Origin: Pseudomonas sp. 102515
GTDB lineage: Bacteria > Pseudomonadota > Gammaproteobacteria > Pseudomonadales > Pseudomonadaceae
Assembly (NCBI RefSeq): GCF_031085165.1
Contig: NZ_JAVHTY010000004.1
Location: forward strand, 372,001 to 436,000
Length of the DNA: 64,000 nt
Direction of reading: 5' to 3'
The translations under genes were made by a program, and so were the position numbers. Of this stretch, positions 1 through 9,064 are shown piece by piece; the stretch's first letter is position 1; each line of letters begins with the position of its first letter. The notes under the pieces were generated by a model. That model saw only the letters and a list, made by a program, of their open reading frames with translations. It had not been told where the DNA came from and searched no databases.

Positions 1-1211
1 CACATGCCCGCGTCCGGTTGGCGCCAGCCATCGGCGCAGAGATTGGCCAGGTCGGTGAGCAGGCTGGCGGTGGCGAAATCCAGCACATGGCCCTTGCTGG
101 CATAGAGGCGAAAGGTCTCCAGCAGATCGCCATAGAGACTCAGCTGGCACTGGGCGCTGGCGCGATTGCCGACGCGCACCGGCTGGGAATCGCGGTAACC
201 GGGGACGGGGATGGTACGCTCCGCCGGCGCCAGTTCGCCTTGCAGGGTGAAGCAGGTGTGCAGGCGATTGCCGTGGCGGCGGATGACGTTCTGGATCCAG
301 GCCAGGGCCGCCTGGGCCTCGCCGAGGGCACCCAGGCGCAGGAAGGCCTTGATGGTAAAGACCGCATCGCGCACCCAGGCGTAGCGGTATTCGTAGTTCT
401 TGTCGCCGCCGATGCGTTCCGGCAGCGAGGTGGTGGCCGCGGCGACGATGGCGCCGGTAGGGGAGTAGAGCAAGAGCTTGAGAGCCAGCGCGGAGCGCTT
501 CACCTCGCTGAGGAACTCGCCCCGGTAGGCGAAGCCCTGGGCCCATTCGCGCCAGGCCTGGTCACTGCGGTCGATACGCTGGTCCACCTCGTCCAGCGAG
601 GGCACCACCAGGGGTTCGTTCTCGGTCGCGGTCAAGGCCAGGACACTGCGTTGCCCGGCTTCGAGCACCAGGCGCGCCACCAGCCGGCGGTCGTCGCACT
701 GGAGGATTTCCAGTCGCTCGCAATAGCGCAGGGTGGCCATCACGCCATCGACGTGCATGACCTCGCCATTGGGGGTGCTGCGCATCCAGGGCGAGACGGT
801 CTGGCCCTGGGTTCCGGGTACCAGTTCGATGCGCAGCTCGACCCGTCCGGAAAGGCCTTCCACCCGGCGACCTAGTTCGCACCAGGGCAGGCGACCGGCC
901 GAACCGCTGTTAAGCGATTCGGTGAGGCGCACGCTGCCGTCAGCGGTGTGAAAGCAGGTTTCCAGTACATTGCTATCTTCCCGGTAGGCCCGCTCGACGC
1001 GATAGTCGGCCACCGGAGCGATCGAAAAGAAACCGCCTGCCGGAGCATCCAGCAGGCGGTCGAACAGTGGGGCGGAATCCATGTTGGGCACGCACCACCA
1101 GTCCAGCGAGCCGTCCGGCGCCACCAGGGCGACCGAACGGCCATCAGACAGGGCGGCATAGCCCGCCAGGGGCGCGTAGCCCTCCTGGCGCGCGGGATCG
1201 AAGGCCGCCAC
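1..1211 (-). CDS. Glycoside hydrolase family 15 protein (glucoamylase/trehalase-like), truncated by window edge
   Basis: An uninterrupted minus-strand frame runs from a GTG at 1211 off the left edge, giving about 403 residues; family members are usually near 600, so the C-terminal part is missing here. The N-terminus (SDGRSVALVAPDGSLDWW, then a FD..LD segment) matches the trehalase-like N-terminal domain of GH15 proteins. Further in, NYEYRYAWVRDAVFT and ADGWRQPDAGMW resemble the (alpha/alpha)6-barrel catalytic core, where glucan or trehalose glycosidic bonds are hydrolysed. No signal peptide is seen, so it is probably cytoplasmic. The GTG lies 5 bp after the stop of the upstream SDR gene, with GGGAGG about 15 nt upstream, so the two are likely co-transcribed. 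The start is the least certain part; the substrate cannot be read from the sequence. Confidence 0.85.
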   Translation of the reverse strand, partial: MAAFDPARQEGYAPLAGYAALSDGRSVALVAPDGSLDWWCVPNMDSAPLFDRLLDAPAGGFFSIAPVADYRVERAYREDSNVLETCFHTADGSVRLTESLNSGSAGRLPWCELGRRVEGLSGRVELRIELVPGTQGQTVSPWMRSTPNGEVMHVDGVMATLRYCERLEILQCDDRRLVARLVLEAGQRSVLALTATENEPLVVPSLDEVDQRIDRSDQAWREWAQGFAYRGEFLSEVKRSALALKLLLYSPTGAIVAAATTSLPERIGGDKNYEYRYAWVRDAVFTIKAFLRLGALGEAQAALAWIQNVIRRHGNRLHTCFTLQGELAPAERTIPVPGYRDSQPVRVGNRASAQCQLSLYGDLLETFRLYASKGHVLDFATASLLTDLANLCADGWRQPDAGM

Positions 1212-1216
1212 GGCCG

Positions 1217-2110
1217 TCAGCCCATGCCTCCCGTGGCGCCATAGACCTCGCCGGTCACATAGCTCGATTCCTGGGAGGCCAGCAGCACATAGATGGGCGC
1301 CAGTTCCGCCGGCTGCCCGGGACGCTTGAACACCGTTTCGCCGCCAAAAGTGGGGATCTTTTCCTGGGGCTGGCCACCGCTGGGCTGTAGCGGCGTCCAG
1401 AAGGGGCCGGGGGCCACGGCGTTGACGCGGATGCCCTTGCTGGCGACCTGCTTGGCCAGGGCCTTGGTGAAGTTGGTGATGGCCGCCTTGGTCGAGGCGT
1501 AGTCCAGCAGGAATTCCGAAGGCTGGGTGGCCTGGATCGAAGTGGTGTTGATGATGGCGGCCCCGGCCGGCAGATGCGGCAGCGCGGCCTTGCACAGCCA
1601 GAACAGGGCGTAGACGTTGGTCTTGTAGGTGGCGTCGAACTGCTCGGTGGTCAGCTCGGCGATGTCCTGCACGGCGGTCTGCTTGCCGGCCACGTTGACC
1701 AGAATGTCGAGGCCGCCCAGGGCCTCCTTGGCCTTGCTCACCAGTTGGATGCAGAAGGTTTCGTCCTTCAGGTCACCGGGTATGCAGACAGCCTTGCGGC
1801 CCTCGGCTTCCACCAGCCTGACCACTTCCTGGGCGTCGGCTTCTTCCTCGGGCAGGTAGTTGAGCACCAGATCGGCACCCTCCCGGGCATAGGCGATGGC
1901 CGTGGCTCGACCGATCCCCGAATCCGCGCCGGTGATCAGCGCCTTGCGCCCGGCCAGACGACCGAAGCCTTTGTAGCTGGTTTCGCCATGATCGGGACGT
2001 GGCTCCATGACCTGGGCCAGACCCGGAGCCTCCTGGGGCTGCTTGGGAAATTCGGGCTGGGGATACTGGGTGAGGGGGTTCTGCATGGCGTATTGGTTGT
2101 CGCTGGACAT
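1217..2110 (-). CDS. SDR family oxidoreductase, YghA-like
   Basis: This 297-residue protein is a short-chain dehydrogenase/reductase. The Rossmann nucleotide motif TGADSGIG is at residues 60-67, the NxAG-like motif appears as NVAGKQ near 139-144, catalytic Ser is 191 (TTSIQA) and the Tyr/Lys pair is Y204/K208 (YASTK). The extended N-terminus with PxxP segments and SYKGFGRL before the first strand is typical of the YghA/YdaD (general stress protein 39) subgroup, which has about 290 residues and is usually NAD(P)-dependent with undefined alcohol or aldehyde substrates. The ATG at 2110 follows AGGAG with 5 nt spacing. It is the first gene of a two-gene unit with the GH15 gene immediately downstream. 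Pairing of such SDRs with osmotic or general stress genes is common; that role is inferred here. Confidence 0.9.
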   Translation of the reverse strand: MSSDNQYAMQNPLTQYPQPEFPKQPQEAPGLAQVMEPRPDHGETSYKGFGRLAGRKALITGADSGIGRATAIAYAREGADLVLNYLPEEEADAQEVVRLVEAEGRKAVCIPGDLKDETFCIQLVSKAKEALGGLDILVNVAGKQTAVQDIAELTTEQFDATYKTNVYALFWLCKAALPHLPAGAAIINTTSIQATQPSEFLLDYASTKAAITNFTKALAKQVASKGIRVNAVAPGPFWTPLQPSGGQPQEKIPTFGGETVFKRPGQPAELAPIYVLLASQESSYVTGEVYGATGGMG

Positions 2111-2337
2111 GACATCTCCTGAAAGGGGCCAAAGGGCGCCCGTTTGGCATCTTTTCGATGACGTTCAAGGAAATGGAGCAGCAGGGCGCGGGAGAGGTTC
2201 CCGCCAGTCGATGAGGGATGTATCGGGCAGGACAGCTTTCTTACCTCGCTTTTACCCAGGGCTACGCCTTTTCCGGCCGCTCTGGCGTCCAATGACGGCG
2301 AGAGGGGAAGGGCCCTTCTGGAGCGGAGACAATCGCA

Positions 2338-2480
2338 ATGATGAAGAGCTTCAAGGTGGCCGTGCTGGCGGCCCTGTTGTCCCTGTCCGGATGCTGGCTG
2401 TTCATGCCACCGTCCGGTGGGGGGGGCATGGCGGCCAGGGTGGGCCAGGGGGCGGCCCGCAGCAGAGGGTACCGCGCTAG
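2338..2480 (+). pseudogene. Small Gly-rich lipoprotein, apparent frameshift in a G8 tract
   Basis: The reading frame opens MMKSFKVAVLAALLSLSGC, a lipoprotein signal peptide with lipobox LSGC, then WLFMPPSGGGG. At a run of eight G (2419-2426) the straight frame continues as an unlikely tail that would overlap the whole opposite gene at 2491-2745. Moving by one base at the G run instead gives HGGQGGPGGGPQQRVPR and a stop at 2478-2480, a Gly/Pro-rich end typical of short Pseudomonas lipoproteins of about 45-50 residues. One G too few, a real slippage event or a read error would all explain this. The start has GGAG about 9 nt upstream; the ATG at 2341 is an alternative. Function unknown. Confidence 0.5.
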
Positions 2481-2490
2481 CCGTCTCGCC

Positions 2491-2745
2491 TCAGGCGTCG
2501 AGCGGCTCCAGCCGCAGGGCGACGCCGGTTCGTTGCAGGGTGAGGATATCCGCCTCGCGACAGCCGATCAGGCGACCTTCGGCGGTGCGCAGCTGGTCGT
2601 CTTCCAGCTGGGCATAGGACTCTGGTTGCTTACCATCCCCGGCGACCATGATGTACAGCTGCCCGCACAGCAACTGGCCAGCCAGACGGCCATCGTCCAG
2701 GCCGATCAGGCGATAGCTGCGGCGGGCATCGTAGGTGAAGCGCAT
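2491..2745 (-). CDS. Hypothetical protein, 84 aa
   Basis: A short minus-strand frame encodes MRFTYDARRSYRLIGLDDG and then a mostly polar, beta-rich sequence with two cysteines (LLCGQLY, LIGCREAD). It has no signal peptide or membrane segment and I do not recognise a family. It is supported as a gene by sitting alone in a gap between convergent and parallel neighbours, by its normal length of 84 residues and by the absence of a better frame. The ribosome binding site is weak (AAGGG about 10 nt before the ATG). The plus-strand lipoprotein frame overlaps it only if the G-tract frameshift at 2419-2426 is ignored. Confidence 0.5.
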   Translation of the reverse strand: MRFTYDARRSYRLIGLDDGRLAGQLLCGQLYIMVAGDGKQPESYAQLEDDQLRTAEGRLIGCREADILTLQRTGVALRLEPLDA

Positions 2746-2911
2746 GGGAGCATCCCTTCAGGTGTTTCAGCTCAGAGCCGCGCTGGCGCGCAATGTTCAA
2801 TTGCGAACATCGGCGCGCCGGGTCGGCAGCTCCATAGCCGCGCCGAAAGCCTACCCCGCGCAGGGGCGAGGGGCAGGCTGACCGCCGGTCGGAAGTTTCC
2901 TGAACGGCCGA

Positions 2912-4552
2912 TCAATAACGGAATTGCGCCACCAGGCCCTGGAACGAGGTGGCCAGTCGCGACAGCTCCTGGCTGGAGGCGGCGGTCTGCTGGGCCCCGG
3001 TAGCGGTCTGGGTGGACAGGTCCTGGATGTTGACCAGGTTGCGATCCACTTCGCGGGCGACCTGGGCCTGTTCCTCGGCGGCGCTGGCGATCACCAGGTT
3101 GCGCTCCTCGATCTGGGCGACCCCGGCAGCAATGCGGTCCAGGGCTTCGCCTGCCCGGTTGGCGCGCTCCTGGGTGCTGTCGGCCAGGGCCTGGCTCTTG
3201 TGCATGGCGCCCACCGCTTCCTCGGCGCTGCTGCGCACGGCACTCATCATGCGTTCGATCTCGCCGGTGGACCCCTGGGTGCGATGGGCCAGGGCGCGGA
3301 CCTCGTCCGCTACCACGGCGAAGCCGCGGCCCTGTTCGCCCGCCCGGGCGGCTTCGATGGCGGCATTGAGCGCCAGCAGGTTGGTCTGCTCGGCGATCCC
3401 GCGAATCACCTCCAGCAGCTTGCCGATCTCGCGTACCTGGCCTTCCAGGGTCTGCACCTTCTGGGTCGAATCGGTGATCTCGCCGGTCATCACCGCCATG
3501 GCCTGAGCGGCCTGTTGCACCTGCTCGCGACCTTGCTGGGCTTCGCGGCTGGTGTCCTGGGAGGCGGTGGAGGTGGAGGCGGCATTGCGCGCTACCTCTT
3601 CCACGGCGGCGGTCATCTGGTTGACGGCGGTGGCGGCCTGCTGCACCTCATCGTGCTGGCGGACCTGGCCACGCGAGCTCTCTTCGGTCACCGCGTGCAA
3701 TTCCTCGGCGGCCGCGGCGAGTTGGCTGGAAGCACCGGCCATCTGTTGTACCGTGTCTTTCAGGCTGCGCTGCATGCCACCGAGGGCCTGCAGCAACTGT
3801 CCGGCTTCGTCGCGGCGGCTGCTCTGGATCGGCAGGGTCAGATCGCCTTGGGCGACGCGTTCGGCGCTGCCTACTGCCTGGCGGATCGGCGTGACGATCA
3901 TCCGGGTGATGACGATGCCCAGCGCCAGGGCGCAGAGCGTGGCCAGTAGCAGACCCAGAGACAGTGCCCAGAACGCCTGCTTGTAGGCAGCATGCGCAGC
4001 GTCGCCGGCTTCGGCACTCTGGCGCTTGTTGGATTGCATCATGATCTTGAACGAGGCCATGGTCTTGCGATAGGTGGGTTGCACCTGCTCGTTCAACAGC
4101 TTGGCGGCGCCGGCTACGTCCTTGGCGGCCAGGCGCGCCAGGATGGCGTCGGTACCGGCGATATAGCTCTTCCAGTCCTGCTCGAAGGCATCACCGGCCT
4201 GCTTTTCATCGGCCTGCAGCGGCGTGGTGCGATAGGCGGCGAAGGGTTTCTCGGCATCGGCCTGGTTGTCGCGCAGGGAGGCGATGACGGCCTGCTGGTC
4301 GCTCTGGGGCGCATCGCCGTAGGCCATGGACAGCACGCGGAACAGATCGCGGTTGTGGCCGATGACATTGCTCTTGGCATCGTTGAGCAGGCTGATGGAG
4401 AGCAGCGTGTCGCCCAGCACGTTATCCAGCTGGGCATTGACGCTGCGGATGCCGCTCAGGCCGACGGCGCCGATGCCTAAGGTGATGGCCGTGCACAGGC
4501 CGAAGGCCACGGCGAGTTTCTTCGCCAGCGCCAGATTGTTGAACCAGACCAT
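2912..4552 (-). CDS. Methyl-accepting chemotaxis protein with 4HB periplasmic sensor
   Basis: This 546-residue transmembrane receptor has a TM helix at about 10-30, a periplasmic helical region to about 190 resembling the four-helix-bundle 4HB_MCP module, a second TM near 192-215, then a HAMP domain and a long cytoplasmic MCP signalling domain. The hairpin tip that contacts CheA/CheW is plain: [20 protein letters not shown] followed by [15 protein letters not shown]. It would direct swimming in response to an unknown ligand. The ATG at 4552 is preceded by AAGGA. The C-terminus ([11 protein letters not shown]) matches the typical end of Pseudomonas receptors and lacks a CheR-tethering pentapeptide. 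The gene stands alone between the small hypothetical gene and the oxidoreductase, all on the minus strand. Confidence 0.95.
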   Translation of the reverse strand: MVWFNNLALAKKLAVAFGLCTAITLGIGAVGLSGIRSVNAQLDNVLGDTLLSISLLNDAKSNVIGHNRDLFRVLSMAYGDAPQSDQQAVIASLRDNQADAEKPFAAYRTTPLQADEKQAGDAFEQDWKSYIAGTDAILARLAAKDVAGAAKLLNEQVQPTYRKTMASFKIMMQSNKRQSAEAGDAAHAAYKQAFWALSLGLLLATLCALALGIVITRMIVTPIRQAVGSAERVAQGDLTLPIQSSRRDEAGQLLQALGGMQRSLKDTVQQMAGASSQLAAAAEELHAVTEESSRGQVRQHDEVQQAATAVNQMTAAVEEVARNAASTSTASQDTSREAQQGREQVQQAAQAMAVMTGEITDSTQKVQTLEGQVREIGKLLEVIRGIAEQTNLLALNAAIEAARAGEQGRGFAVVADEVRALAHRTQGSTGEIERMMSAVRSSAEEAVGAMHKSQALADSTQERANRAGEALDRIAAGVAQIEERNLVIASAAEEQAQVAREVDRNLVNIQDLSTQTATGAQQTAASSQELSRLATSFQGLVAQFRY

Positions 4553-4661
4553 GGAGCCTTCCTTTCTGCGAGGTGGGTATCAGCCAAGTTGCGCTGGATA
4601 CCCTCGCTATCGGCACCAACAGTCCGACCTTTAGGTGGCCCCGAGTCGTCCGAATCCGCCT

Positions 4662-5603
4662 TCAACCGCGCCCATAGAGACCATCGAGCAGCCGATTGGC
4701 CATCAGGGCCTCTTCCAAAGTGGCCAGCTCTGGCCGCGGCTGGCCGAGCACCTGATCGAACACCGCCTGGGCGCCCTGGGGCACGCCGGGGGCCACCCCC
4801 TCGGCCAGCACCTGCCGATGTCCCTCGGCGTCGTGCAGCACCAGGCGCCCCGCGGAGAGCTCCAGGGTTCCCTCGCTACCGTCCAGCCGAATGGCCAGCC
4901 GCGAACCGCGCAGGGTGGCGCTGGCCCGTAGATGAATCGGCAGGCCACCGGCCTGGAGCAGGGCCTCGCCGCCATGATCCAGCGGCCAGCGCGGATCACG
5001 GTCCAGCCGGCTATGGGCGACCGTCAGGGCCTCACCGCATAGCCAGGCGCTGAAATCCAGCAGGTGCACGGCCAGATCGCCAAAGGCGCCATAACCCATG
5101 CGACGCTCGTCCAGGTGCGCCGGCCAGTCGCTGAGCCAGCCCTCCAGCAGCCCCGGGTGGCCGGCGGTGAGCGACAGGTGACCGAGGCTGCCGATGGCGC
5201 CGTCGCGCGCGAGCTGGCGCAACAGCTGCAGGGCCGGGTCGGTGCGCAGATAGAAGCCGCTGAAGCAGGAGCGTCCGGCGAGCTGCTCGGCCAGGGCGGT
5301 GGCACGGGCGGCCGAGACGGCCAGCGGCTTTTCCACGAAAAGATGACGGGTCCGAGGGAGCAGGGTGGTCACCGCCGCCTCGTGATCCTCGATGGCGGTG
5401 GTGACGAAGGCCAGGTCCACCTCGGGCAACCGGGCGAAGTCATCCACTACCGGCAGACCCTGAGGGGCAGCGAGGCGCCGGGCGCGAGCGGGATCCCGTT
5501 CGCTGGCCACGGCCACCACCCGCACCCGCGGATCGGCCAGGCTGGTATCCAGGTAATCCTGGGCGTGGATCTGTTCGCAACCGACGATGGCGACGCTGAG
5601 CAT
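4662..5603 (-). CDS. Gfo/Idh/MocA family oxidoreductase
   Basis: This 313-residue protein starts MLSVAIVGCEQIHAQDYLD, an N-terminal Rossmann fold for NAD(P), and carries the family EKPLAVS motif near residue 92. A C-terminal alpha/beta domain follows, with YGAFGDLAVHLLDF matching the GxxxDxxxH region that holds active-site residues. Members oxidise or reduce sugars, inositols and related cyclic compounds; the substrate here cannot be assigned. The glycine pattern is slightly unusual (GCEQIH instead of GxGxxG), so cofactor binding may be atypical. It lies 66 bp downstream of the saccharopine dehydrogenase-like gene on the same strand, and the two may be co-transcribed. Confidence 0.85.
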   Translation of the reverse strand: MLSVAIVGCEQIHAQDYLDTSLADPRVRVVAVASERDPARARRLAAPQGLPVVDDFARLPEVDLAFVTTAIEDHEAAVTTLLPRTRHLFVEKPLAVSAARATALAEQLAGRSCFSGFYLRTDPALQLLRQLARDGAIGSLGHLSLTAGHPGLLEGWLSDWPAHLDERRMGYGAFGDLAVHLLDFSAWLCGEALTVAHSRLDRDPRWPLDHGGEALLQAGGLPIHLRASATLRGSRLAIRLDGSEGTLELSAGRLVLHDAEGHRQVLAEGVAPGVPQGAQAVFDQVLGQPRPELATLEEALMANRLLDGLYGRG

Positions 5604-5669
5604 GACGAGGGATCCTCTAACGGCAACTGTTCCGTTATGGACCCCGCGTGCGCCGCTAAGCTTCCCCGA

Positions 5670-6743
5670 TCAGACCGGCTGGTAGGCCTTGCCGAAACGG
5701 TTGGCCAGGAAGGCCTCCATGTCCACCTGTTCCTGGGCGATGAAGCCACGCTGCGGCAGCTTGCCTTCGCGGAACAGGTCCAGGGCAGTGCAGATGCCGG
5801 CGGCGGTGGTGATCTGGATGGCGCTGGTCAGGCGACCATCGCGCTCGGCGGCGAAGATCTTGCGGCTGAACACCTCCTGCACCAGCTTGCCGCCGCGCAT
5901 CCCGCTGACGGTGACGAACACCAGCACCACGTCCTGCATGGTGGTGGGCACGGCGCCGCGCAGGATGTTCTTGAGCTGCTCCTGGTCACCGGCCAGGCGC
6001 AGGTCTTCCAGCAGGAACTTCATCAGGTCGCGGTGACCGGGATAGCGCACGGTCTTGTAGTCCAGGGTTTCCACTTGGCCCTGCAAGGTCTCGCAGAGGG
6101 TGCCCAGGCCGCCCGAGGTGTTGAAGGCCTCGTATTCCACGCCGTCCAGGGAAAAGTGCTCCAGGCCTTCCAGCGGCTGCACCAGTTGCAGCTCGCCGTT
6201 ACGCACGGCTTCGCAAGGGTGGCAGTACTCGTTGACCAGGCCGTCGACGCTCCAGGTCAGGTTGTACTTCAGGGCATTGGTGGGGAATTCCGGCAGGGCA
6301 CCGACACGCATCTTCACTTCGCGCACGCTGTCGAAGCGCTTGGCCAGGGAGTGGGCGGCGATACCGATGAAGCCGGGCGCCAGACCGCACTGGGGCATGA
6401 AGGCATTGCTCGCGCCCTCGGCCAGTTGGCGGATGGTCTTGGTCGCCTTGACGTCTTCGGTCAGGTCGAAATAGTGGGTGTTGGTGGCCTTGGCCGCCTG
6501 GGCCACGGGAATCGCCAGGTGGTAGGGCAGGGCATTGAGCACCACGTCCTGGTCGTCCAGGGCCGCGGCCAGGGCGCTGGCGTCGGCGGTATCCAGGGTG
6601 CGGGTCTGCACGCCCAAGGCAGCGATGGCTGCCAGGGCCCGTTCGTCACGATCCGCCACCATCACCTGGTAGTCGCCACTGGCGTGCAGCAATTGCGAAA
6701 TGGTGTAGCCGATATGGCCGGCGCCGAGCAGGGTGACTTTCAT
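5670..6743 (-). CDS. Saccharopine dehydrogenase family protein
   Basis: This 357-residue protein begins with a clear Rossmann motif, MKVTLLGAGHIGYTISQLL, and has the saccharopine dehydrogenase layout: NAD(P) domain to about residue 120, then a catalytic/substrate domain (QCGLAPGFIGIAAHSLA, near 140) and a return to the C-terminal segment. Family members act on secondary amines made from amino acids (saccharopine, carboxynorspermidine) in lysine or polyamine metabolism. Length and sequence are closest in feel to the NADP-dependent Lys9/LysDH-type enzymes. No amaA/amaB lysine catabolic genes are beside it, so its pathway is open. It is the first gene of a likely pair with the Gfo/Idh/MocA gene. 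The ATG at 6743 follows GGAGGATCCCGCC, a good ribosome binding site. Confidence 0.82.
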   Translation of the reverse strand: MKVTLLGAGHIGYTISQLLHASGDYQVMVADRDERALAAIAALGVQTRTLDTADASALAAALDDQDVVLNALPYHLAIPVAQAAKATNTHYFDLTEDVKATKTIRQLAEGASNAFMPQCGLAPGFIGIAAHSLAKRFDSVREVKMRVGALPEFPTNALKYNLTWSVDGLVNEYCHPCEAVRNGELQLVQPLEGLEHFSLDGVEYEAFNTSGGLGTLCETLQGQVETLDYKTVRYPGHRDLMKFLLEDLRLAGDQEQLKNILRGAVPTTMQDVVLVFVTVSGMRGGKLVQEVFSRKIFAAERDGRLTSAIQITTAAGICTALDLFREGKLPQRGFIAQEQVDMEAFLANRFGKAYQPV

Positions 6744-6930
6744 GGCGGGATCCTCCGTGGTTGAGGCTCCAGCTTAGAAAGCGGCGCTGCCAGATGTGAG
6801 CGTCAGAGCGTCGAATCGTTGCGCTTTATTTGACGGATCGTCATGCTTTTCGTCGTTTCGACGAGACGTGTCGTGGCTAACCCGAGTTGCCGGCCCAACA
6901 GGCTATCGATGTCTCCGTAGGACGGCCCTA

Positions 6931-6997
6931 TCGTCGAAGCCCAACATGGCGAGCCCCGATGCGATGTTGGGCCTCGCTGCGCTCGACCCAACCTACC
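6931..6997. repeat. Intergenic palindromic repeat, copy A (GTTGGGC...CCCAAC family)
   Basis: The 315-bp gap 6744-7058 contains a structured repeat. GCCCAACAT (6939-6947) is inverted as ATGTTGGGC (6964-6972). The 32-nt core at 6966-6997, ending GACCCAACCTACC, occurs again at 12082-12113 with one mismatch. Similar Pseudomonas intergenic repeats carrying GTAGGTTGGGC blocks are common. Nothing else is recognisable in this gap. Confidence 0.7.
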
Positions 6998-7058
6998 GCG
7001 CACCGGCATGGCCGCGACCGGCGCTGTATAGGATCGGCACCACGGCTGTACTCACTCC

Positions 7059-8219
7059 CTACCCCGGCACCACCCGCAACAGCTGACCGTCCTCACCATC
7101 GGTGAGCAGCCAGAGATTGCCGTCCGGTCCGCTGCGCACGTCACGCAGACGCTGGTTCAGCTCCCGGAACAAGAGCTCTTGCGGGCCGGGCAGGCCGTTC
7201 ACCAGCGGTATCCGCCGCACCGATTTCTCTCGCAGCGCCGCCACGAACAGGCTGCCGCGCCAGGCGGGAAAGCCCTGGCCGTCGTACCAGGTCAGGCCGG
7301 CGGGTGCGATGGAGGGCGTCCACTCCAGCAGGGGCGGGGTGATGCCCGGCAAATCCCGAAAGGGCGAGATGCGCGCGCCGGTGTAGTCCACGCCGCCGGT
7401 GGTCAGCGGCCAGCCGTAGTTGGCACCGCTGCGGATCAGATTGAGTTCGTCGCCGCCCTTGGAGCCGTGCTCGTGCTCGTACAGTGCCTGCCGTTCGGCC
7501 ACCCAGACCAGGCCCTGGGGATTGCGATGGCCGAGGCTGTAGATCTCCGGCAAGGCGCCAGGACGATCGAGGAAGGGATTGTCCGCCGGCACCTGGCCGT
7601 CGCGGGTGATGCGCACGATCTTGCCTAGATGGGTATCCAGTCGCTGGGCATCGGTGCGCTCCACGTTGCCGTCACCCAGGGCGATGGCCAGGGTGCCGTC
7701 TCCAAGCCAGGCCATCCGCGCCCCGAAGTGCTGCCCGAAGGCCTTGGCCGGCTGGCTGGTGAACAATGGCTGGACGTCCTGCAGGCGTCCGCCATTCAGC
7801 CGTGCGCGTACCACCCTGAGGTGATTGGCCTGGCGCGTGCCTGTCGCATAGGAGAGATAGATCAGCGGGTTGCGAGCGAAATCCGGGTCCGGCAGCACCT
7901 CGAACAGACCGGCCTGGCCTTCGTTGTACAGGTCGGGTAGTCCGTCCAGGGCCTGCGCCTGTAGCCTGAGGCGGCCGTCTCCGTCCGGCACCAGCAGACG
8001 CAAGCGCCCGGCACCCTCCGCCAGGAGCGCCCGGCCATCGGGCAGGAAGGCCAGCGACCAAGGGCGGTCCAGCCCGGTCGCCACCGTCTCGATCCGATAG
8101 GCCGGCGCCGCCAATACCAGCGGCGCCGCCAGCAGGGCCAGCCATGCCAGCCAGGCCCAGCGGCCGGAAGCTTTAGGTAACGCTTGAGGTCTGTTCCGGG
8201 TACCCGCTTTCGCTAGCAT
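7059..8219 (-). CDS. PQQ-dependent sugar dehydrogenase (YliI/Asd-like), periplasmic
   Basis: This 386-residue protein has an N-terminal hydrophobic signal (about residues 20-38, LAWLALLAAPLVLAAPA) followed by the glucose/sorbosone dehydrogenase beta-propeller fold: GLDRPWSLAFLPDGRALLAE, then IYLSYATG, GHRNPQGLVW and GSKGGDELNLI. These segments match the soluble aldose sugar dehydrogenase family (E. coli YliI), which oxidises sugars in the periplasm using PQQ and calcium. The chosen ATG at 8219 has GGAGAG about 6 nt upstream; its signal peptide has a long n-region. It is divergent from the membrane-protein gene starting at 8248, with only 28 bp between starts, so each promoter must overlap the neighbouring coding sequence. 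The sugar substrate is unknown. Confidence 0.9.
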   Translation of the reverse strand: MLAKAGTRNRPQALPKASGRWAWLAWLALLAAPLVLAAPAYRIETVATGLDRPWSLAFLPDGRALLAEGAGRLRLLVPDGDGRLRLQAQALDGLPDLYNEGQAGLFEVLPDPDFARNPLIYLSYATGTRQANHLRVVRARLNGGRLQDVQPLFTSQPAKAFGQHFGARMAWLGDGTLAIALGDGNVERTDAQRLDTHLGKIVRITRDGQVPADNPFLDRPGALPEIYSLGHRNPQGLVWVAERQALYEHEHGSKGGDELNLIRSGANYGWPLTTGGVDYTGARISPFRDLPGITPPLLEWTPSIAPAGLTWYDGQGFPAWRGSLFVAALREKSVRRIPLVNGLPGPQELLFRELNQRLRDVRSGPDGNLWLLTDGEDGQLLRVVPG

Positions 8220-8247
8220 CTGCTTCTCTCCAAGGGATCATCCGACC

Positions 8248-8718
8248 ATGCCTCAACCGCTCTGGCGCGCCCTGTTGCGAGCGCGTACCCTGCTGGCGTT
8301 CGCCGCGGCCCTGCTGCTGACCACCGCCTGGGGTAGCCTGGTGCAGACCCAGTACAACCTGGCCGCCCTCCAGGGACTCGGCCAGCCGATCGACCTGGTC
8401 ACCCGCTGGCGGACCTCGCTGGAGGATCTGCTGGGCTTCGGACCCGTCTATGCCGTGATCGTGCTCGCCGCCTGGTTACCAGCCTTTGCCGCGGCCCTCT
8501 GGCTCGGTCGTCACGGTGGTGCCTATCGCGCCTGCCTGCTGCCGCTGGCCAGCAGCCTCAGCCTGATCGCCGCCATCCGCTCGATCGACGCCTTCGCGCC
8601 CATGCCGGTGCTCATCTATGCCACGCGCACCCTGGAGGGGCTGCTGGCGATGGCCGTGGGTGGGCTGCTCGGCGGGCTGCTGTTCATCTGGCTGGCGCGC
8701 TCGGTGATCCCGCGCTAG
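8248..8718 (+). CDS. Hypothetical inner-membrane protein, 4 predicted TM
   Basis: This 156-residue hydrophobic protein has membrane segments at about residues 12-32 (TLLAFAAALLLTTAWGSL), 64-88, 92-110 and 126-152 (LLAMAVGGLLGGLLFIWLA). The positive ends suggest it spans the inner membrane with both termini inside. I do not recognise a family. AAGGGA lies about 10 nt upstream of the ATG. It diverges from the PQQ-dependent dehydrogenase gene and ends 10 bp before the convergent sugE stop. A role with the sugar dehydrogenase is possible but only suggested by position. Confidence 0.8.
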   Translation: MPQPLWRALLRARTLLAFAAALLLTTAWGSLVQTQYNLAALQGLGQPIDLVTRWRTSLEDLLGFGPVYAVIVLAAWLPAFAAALWLGRHGGAYRACLLPLASSLSLIAAIRSIDAFAPMPVLIYATRTLEGLLAMAVGGLLGGLLFIWLARSVIPR

Positions 8719-8728
8719 GGAAGGACGC

Positions 8729-9046
8729 TCAGGACGAGGTCAGCTTCATCAGCACCAGCCCGCTGACGATCAGCGCGGCGGCCAGGATGCGCAGCGGACT
8801 CGCCGCCTCGCCCAAGACCAGGATGCCGACCATGAACGCACCGATCGCGCCGATACCGGTCCAGATCGTATAGGCGGTGCCCAGCGGCAGGCTGCGCATG
8901 GAGATCGACAGCAGCGCCACGCTGGCCACCATGGCGACCCCGGTGATGATCGTTGGCGTGAGGCGGGTGAAGCCCGCGGACTGCTTCATGTAGAACGCCC
9001 AGACCACTTCGAGCAGTCCCGCGCACACCAGATAGAACCAAGCCAA
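8729..9046 (-). CDS. sugE: SugE/Gdx small multidrug resistance family guanidinium exporter
   Basis: With a TTG start at 9046 the product is 105 residues, the standard length for SugE, and AGGAGG lies 6 nt upstream. The sequence has four TM helices with the SMR active-site glutamate in GLLEVVWAFY (TM1), and the Gdx-type segments GFTRLTPTIIT and GTAYTIWTGIGAIGAFMVGI. Gdx proteins export guanidinium in exchange for protons as antiparallel dimers in the inner membrane. A mini-ykkC riboswitch at 9065-9111 directly upstream strongly supports guanidinium as the substrate. An in-frame ATG further upstream (9136) would add about 30 residues and swallow the riboswitch, so it was not chosen. Single-gene unit, convergent with the gene ending at 8718. 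Confidence 0.93.
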   Translation of the reverse strand: MAWFYLVCAGLLEVVWAFYMKQSAGFTRLTPTIITGVAMVASVALLSISMRSLPLGTAYTIWTGIGAIGAFMVGILVLGEAASPLRILAAALIVSGLVLMKLTSS

Positions 9047-9064
9047 CGACGGCCTCCTGTGGCA

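Noticed and set aside
2338-3003. Straight reading of the lipoprotein frame to 221 codons
   Set aside because: After the G8 tract the sequence becomes unlike any protein and covers the opposite gene; a frameshift to a short product fits better.
5064-6764. Plus-strand open frame of 566 codons
   Set aside because: It is antisense to two well-recognised minus-strand genes; long mirror frames are common in high-GC DNA. Its translation is low-complexity Gly/Gln/His-rich.
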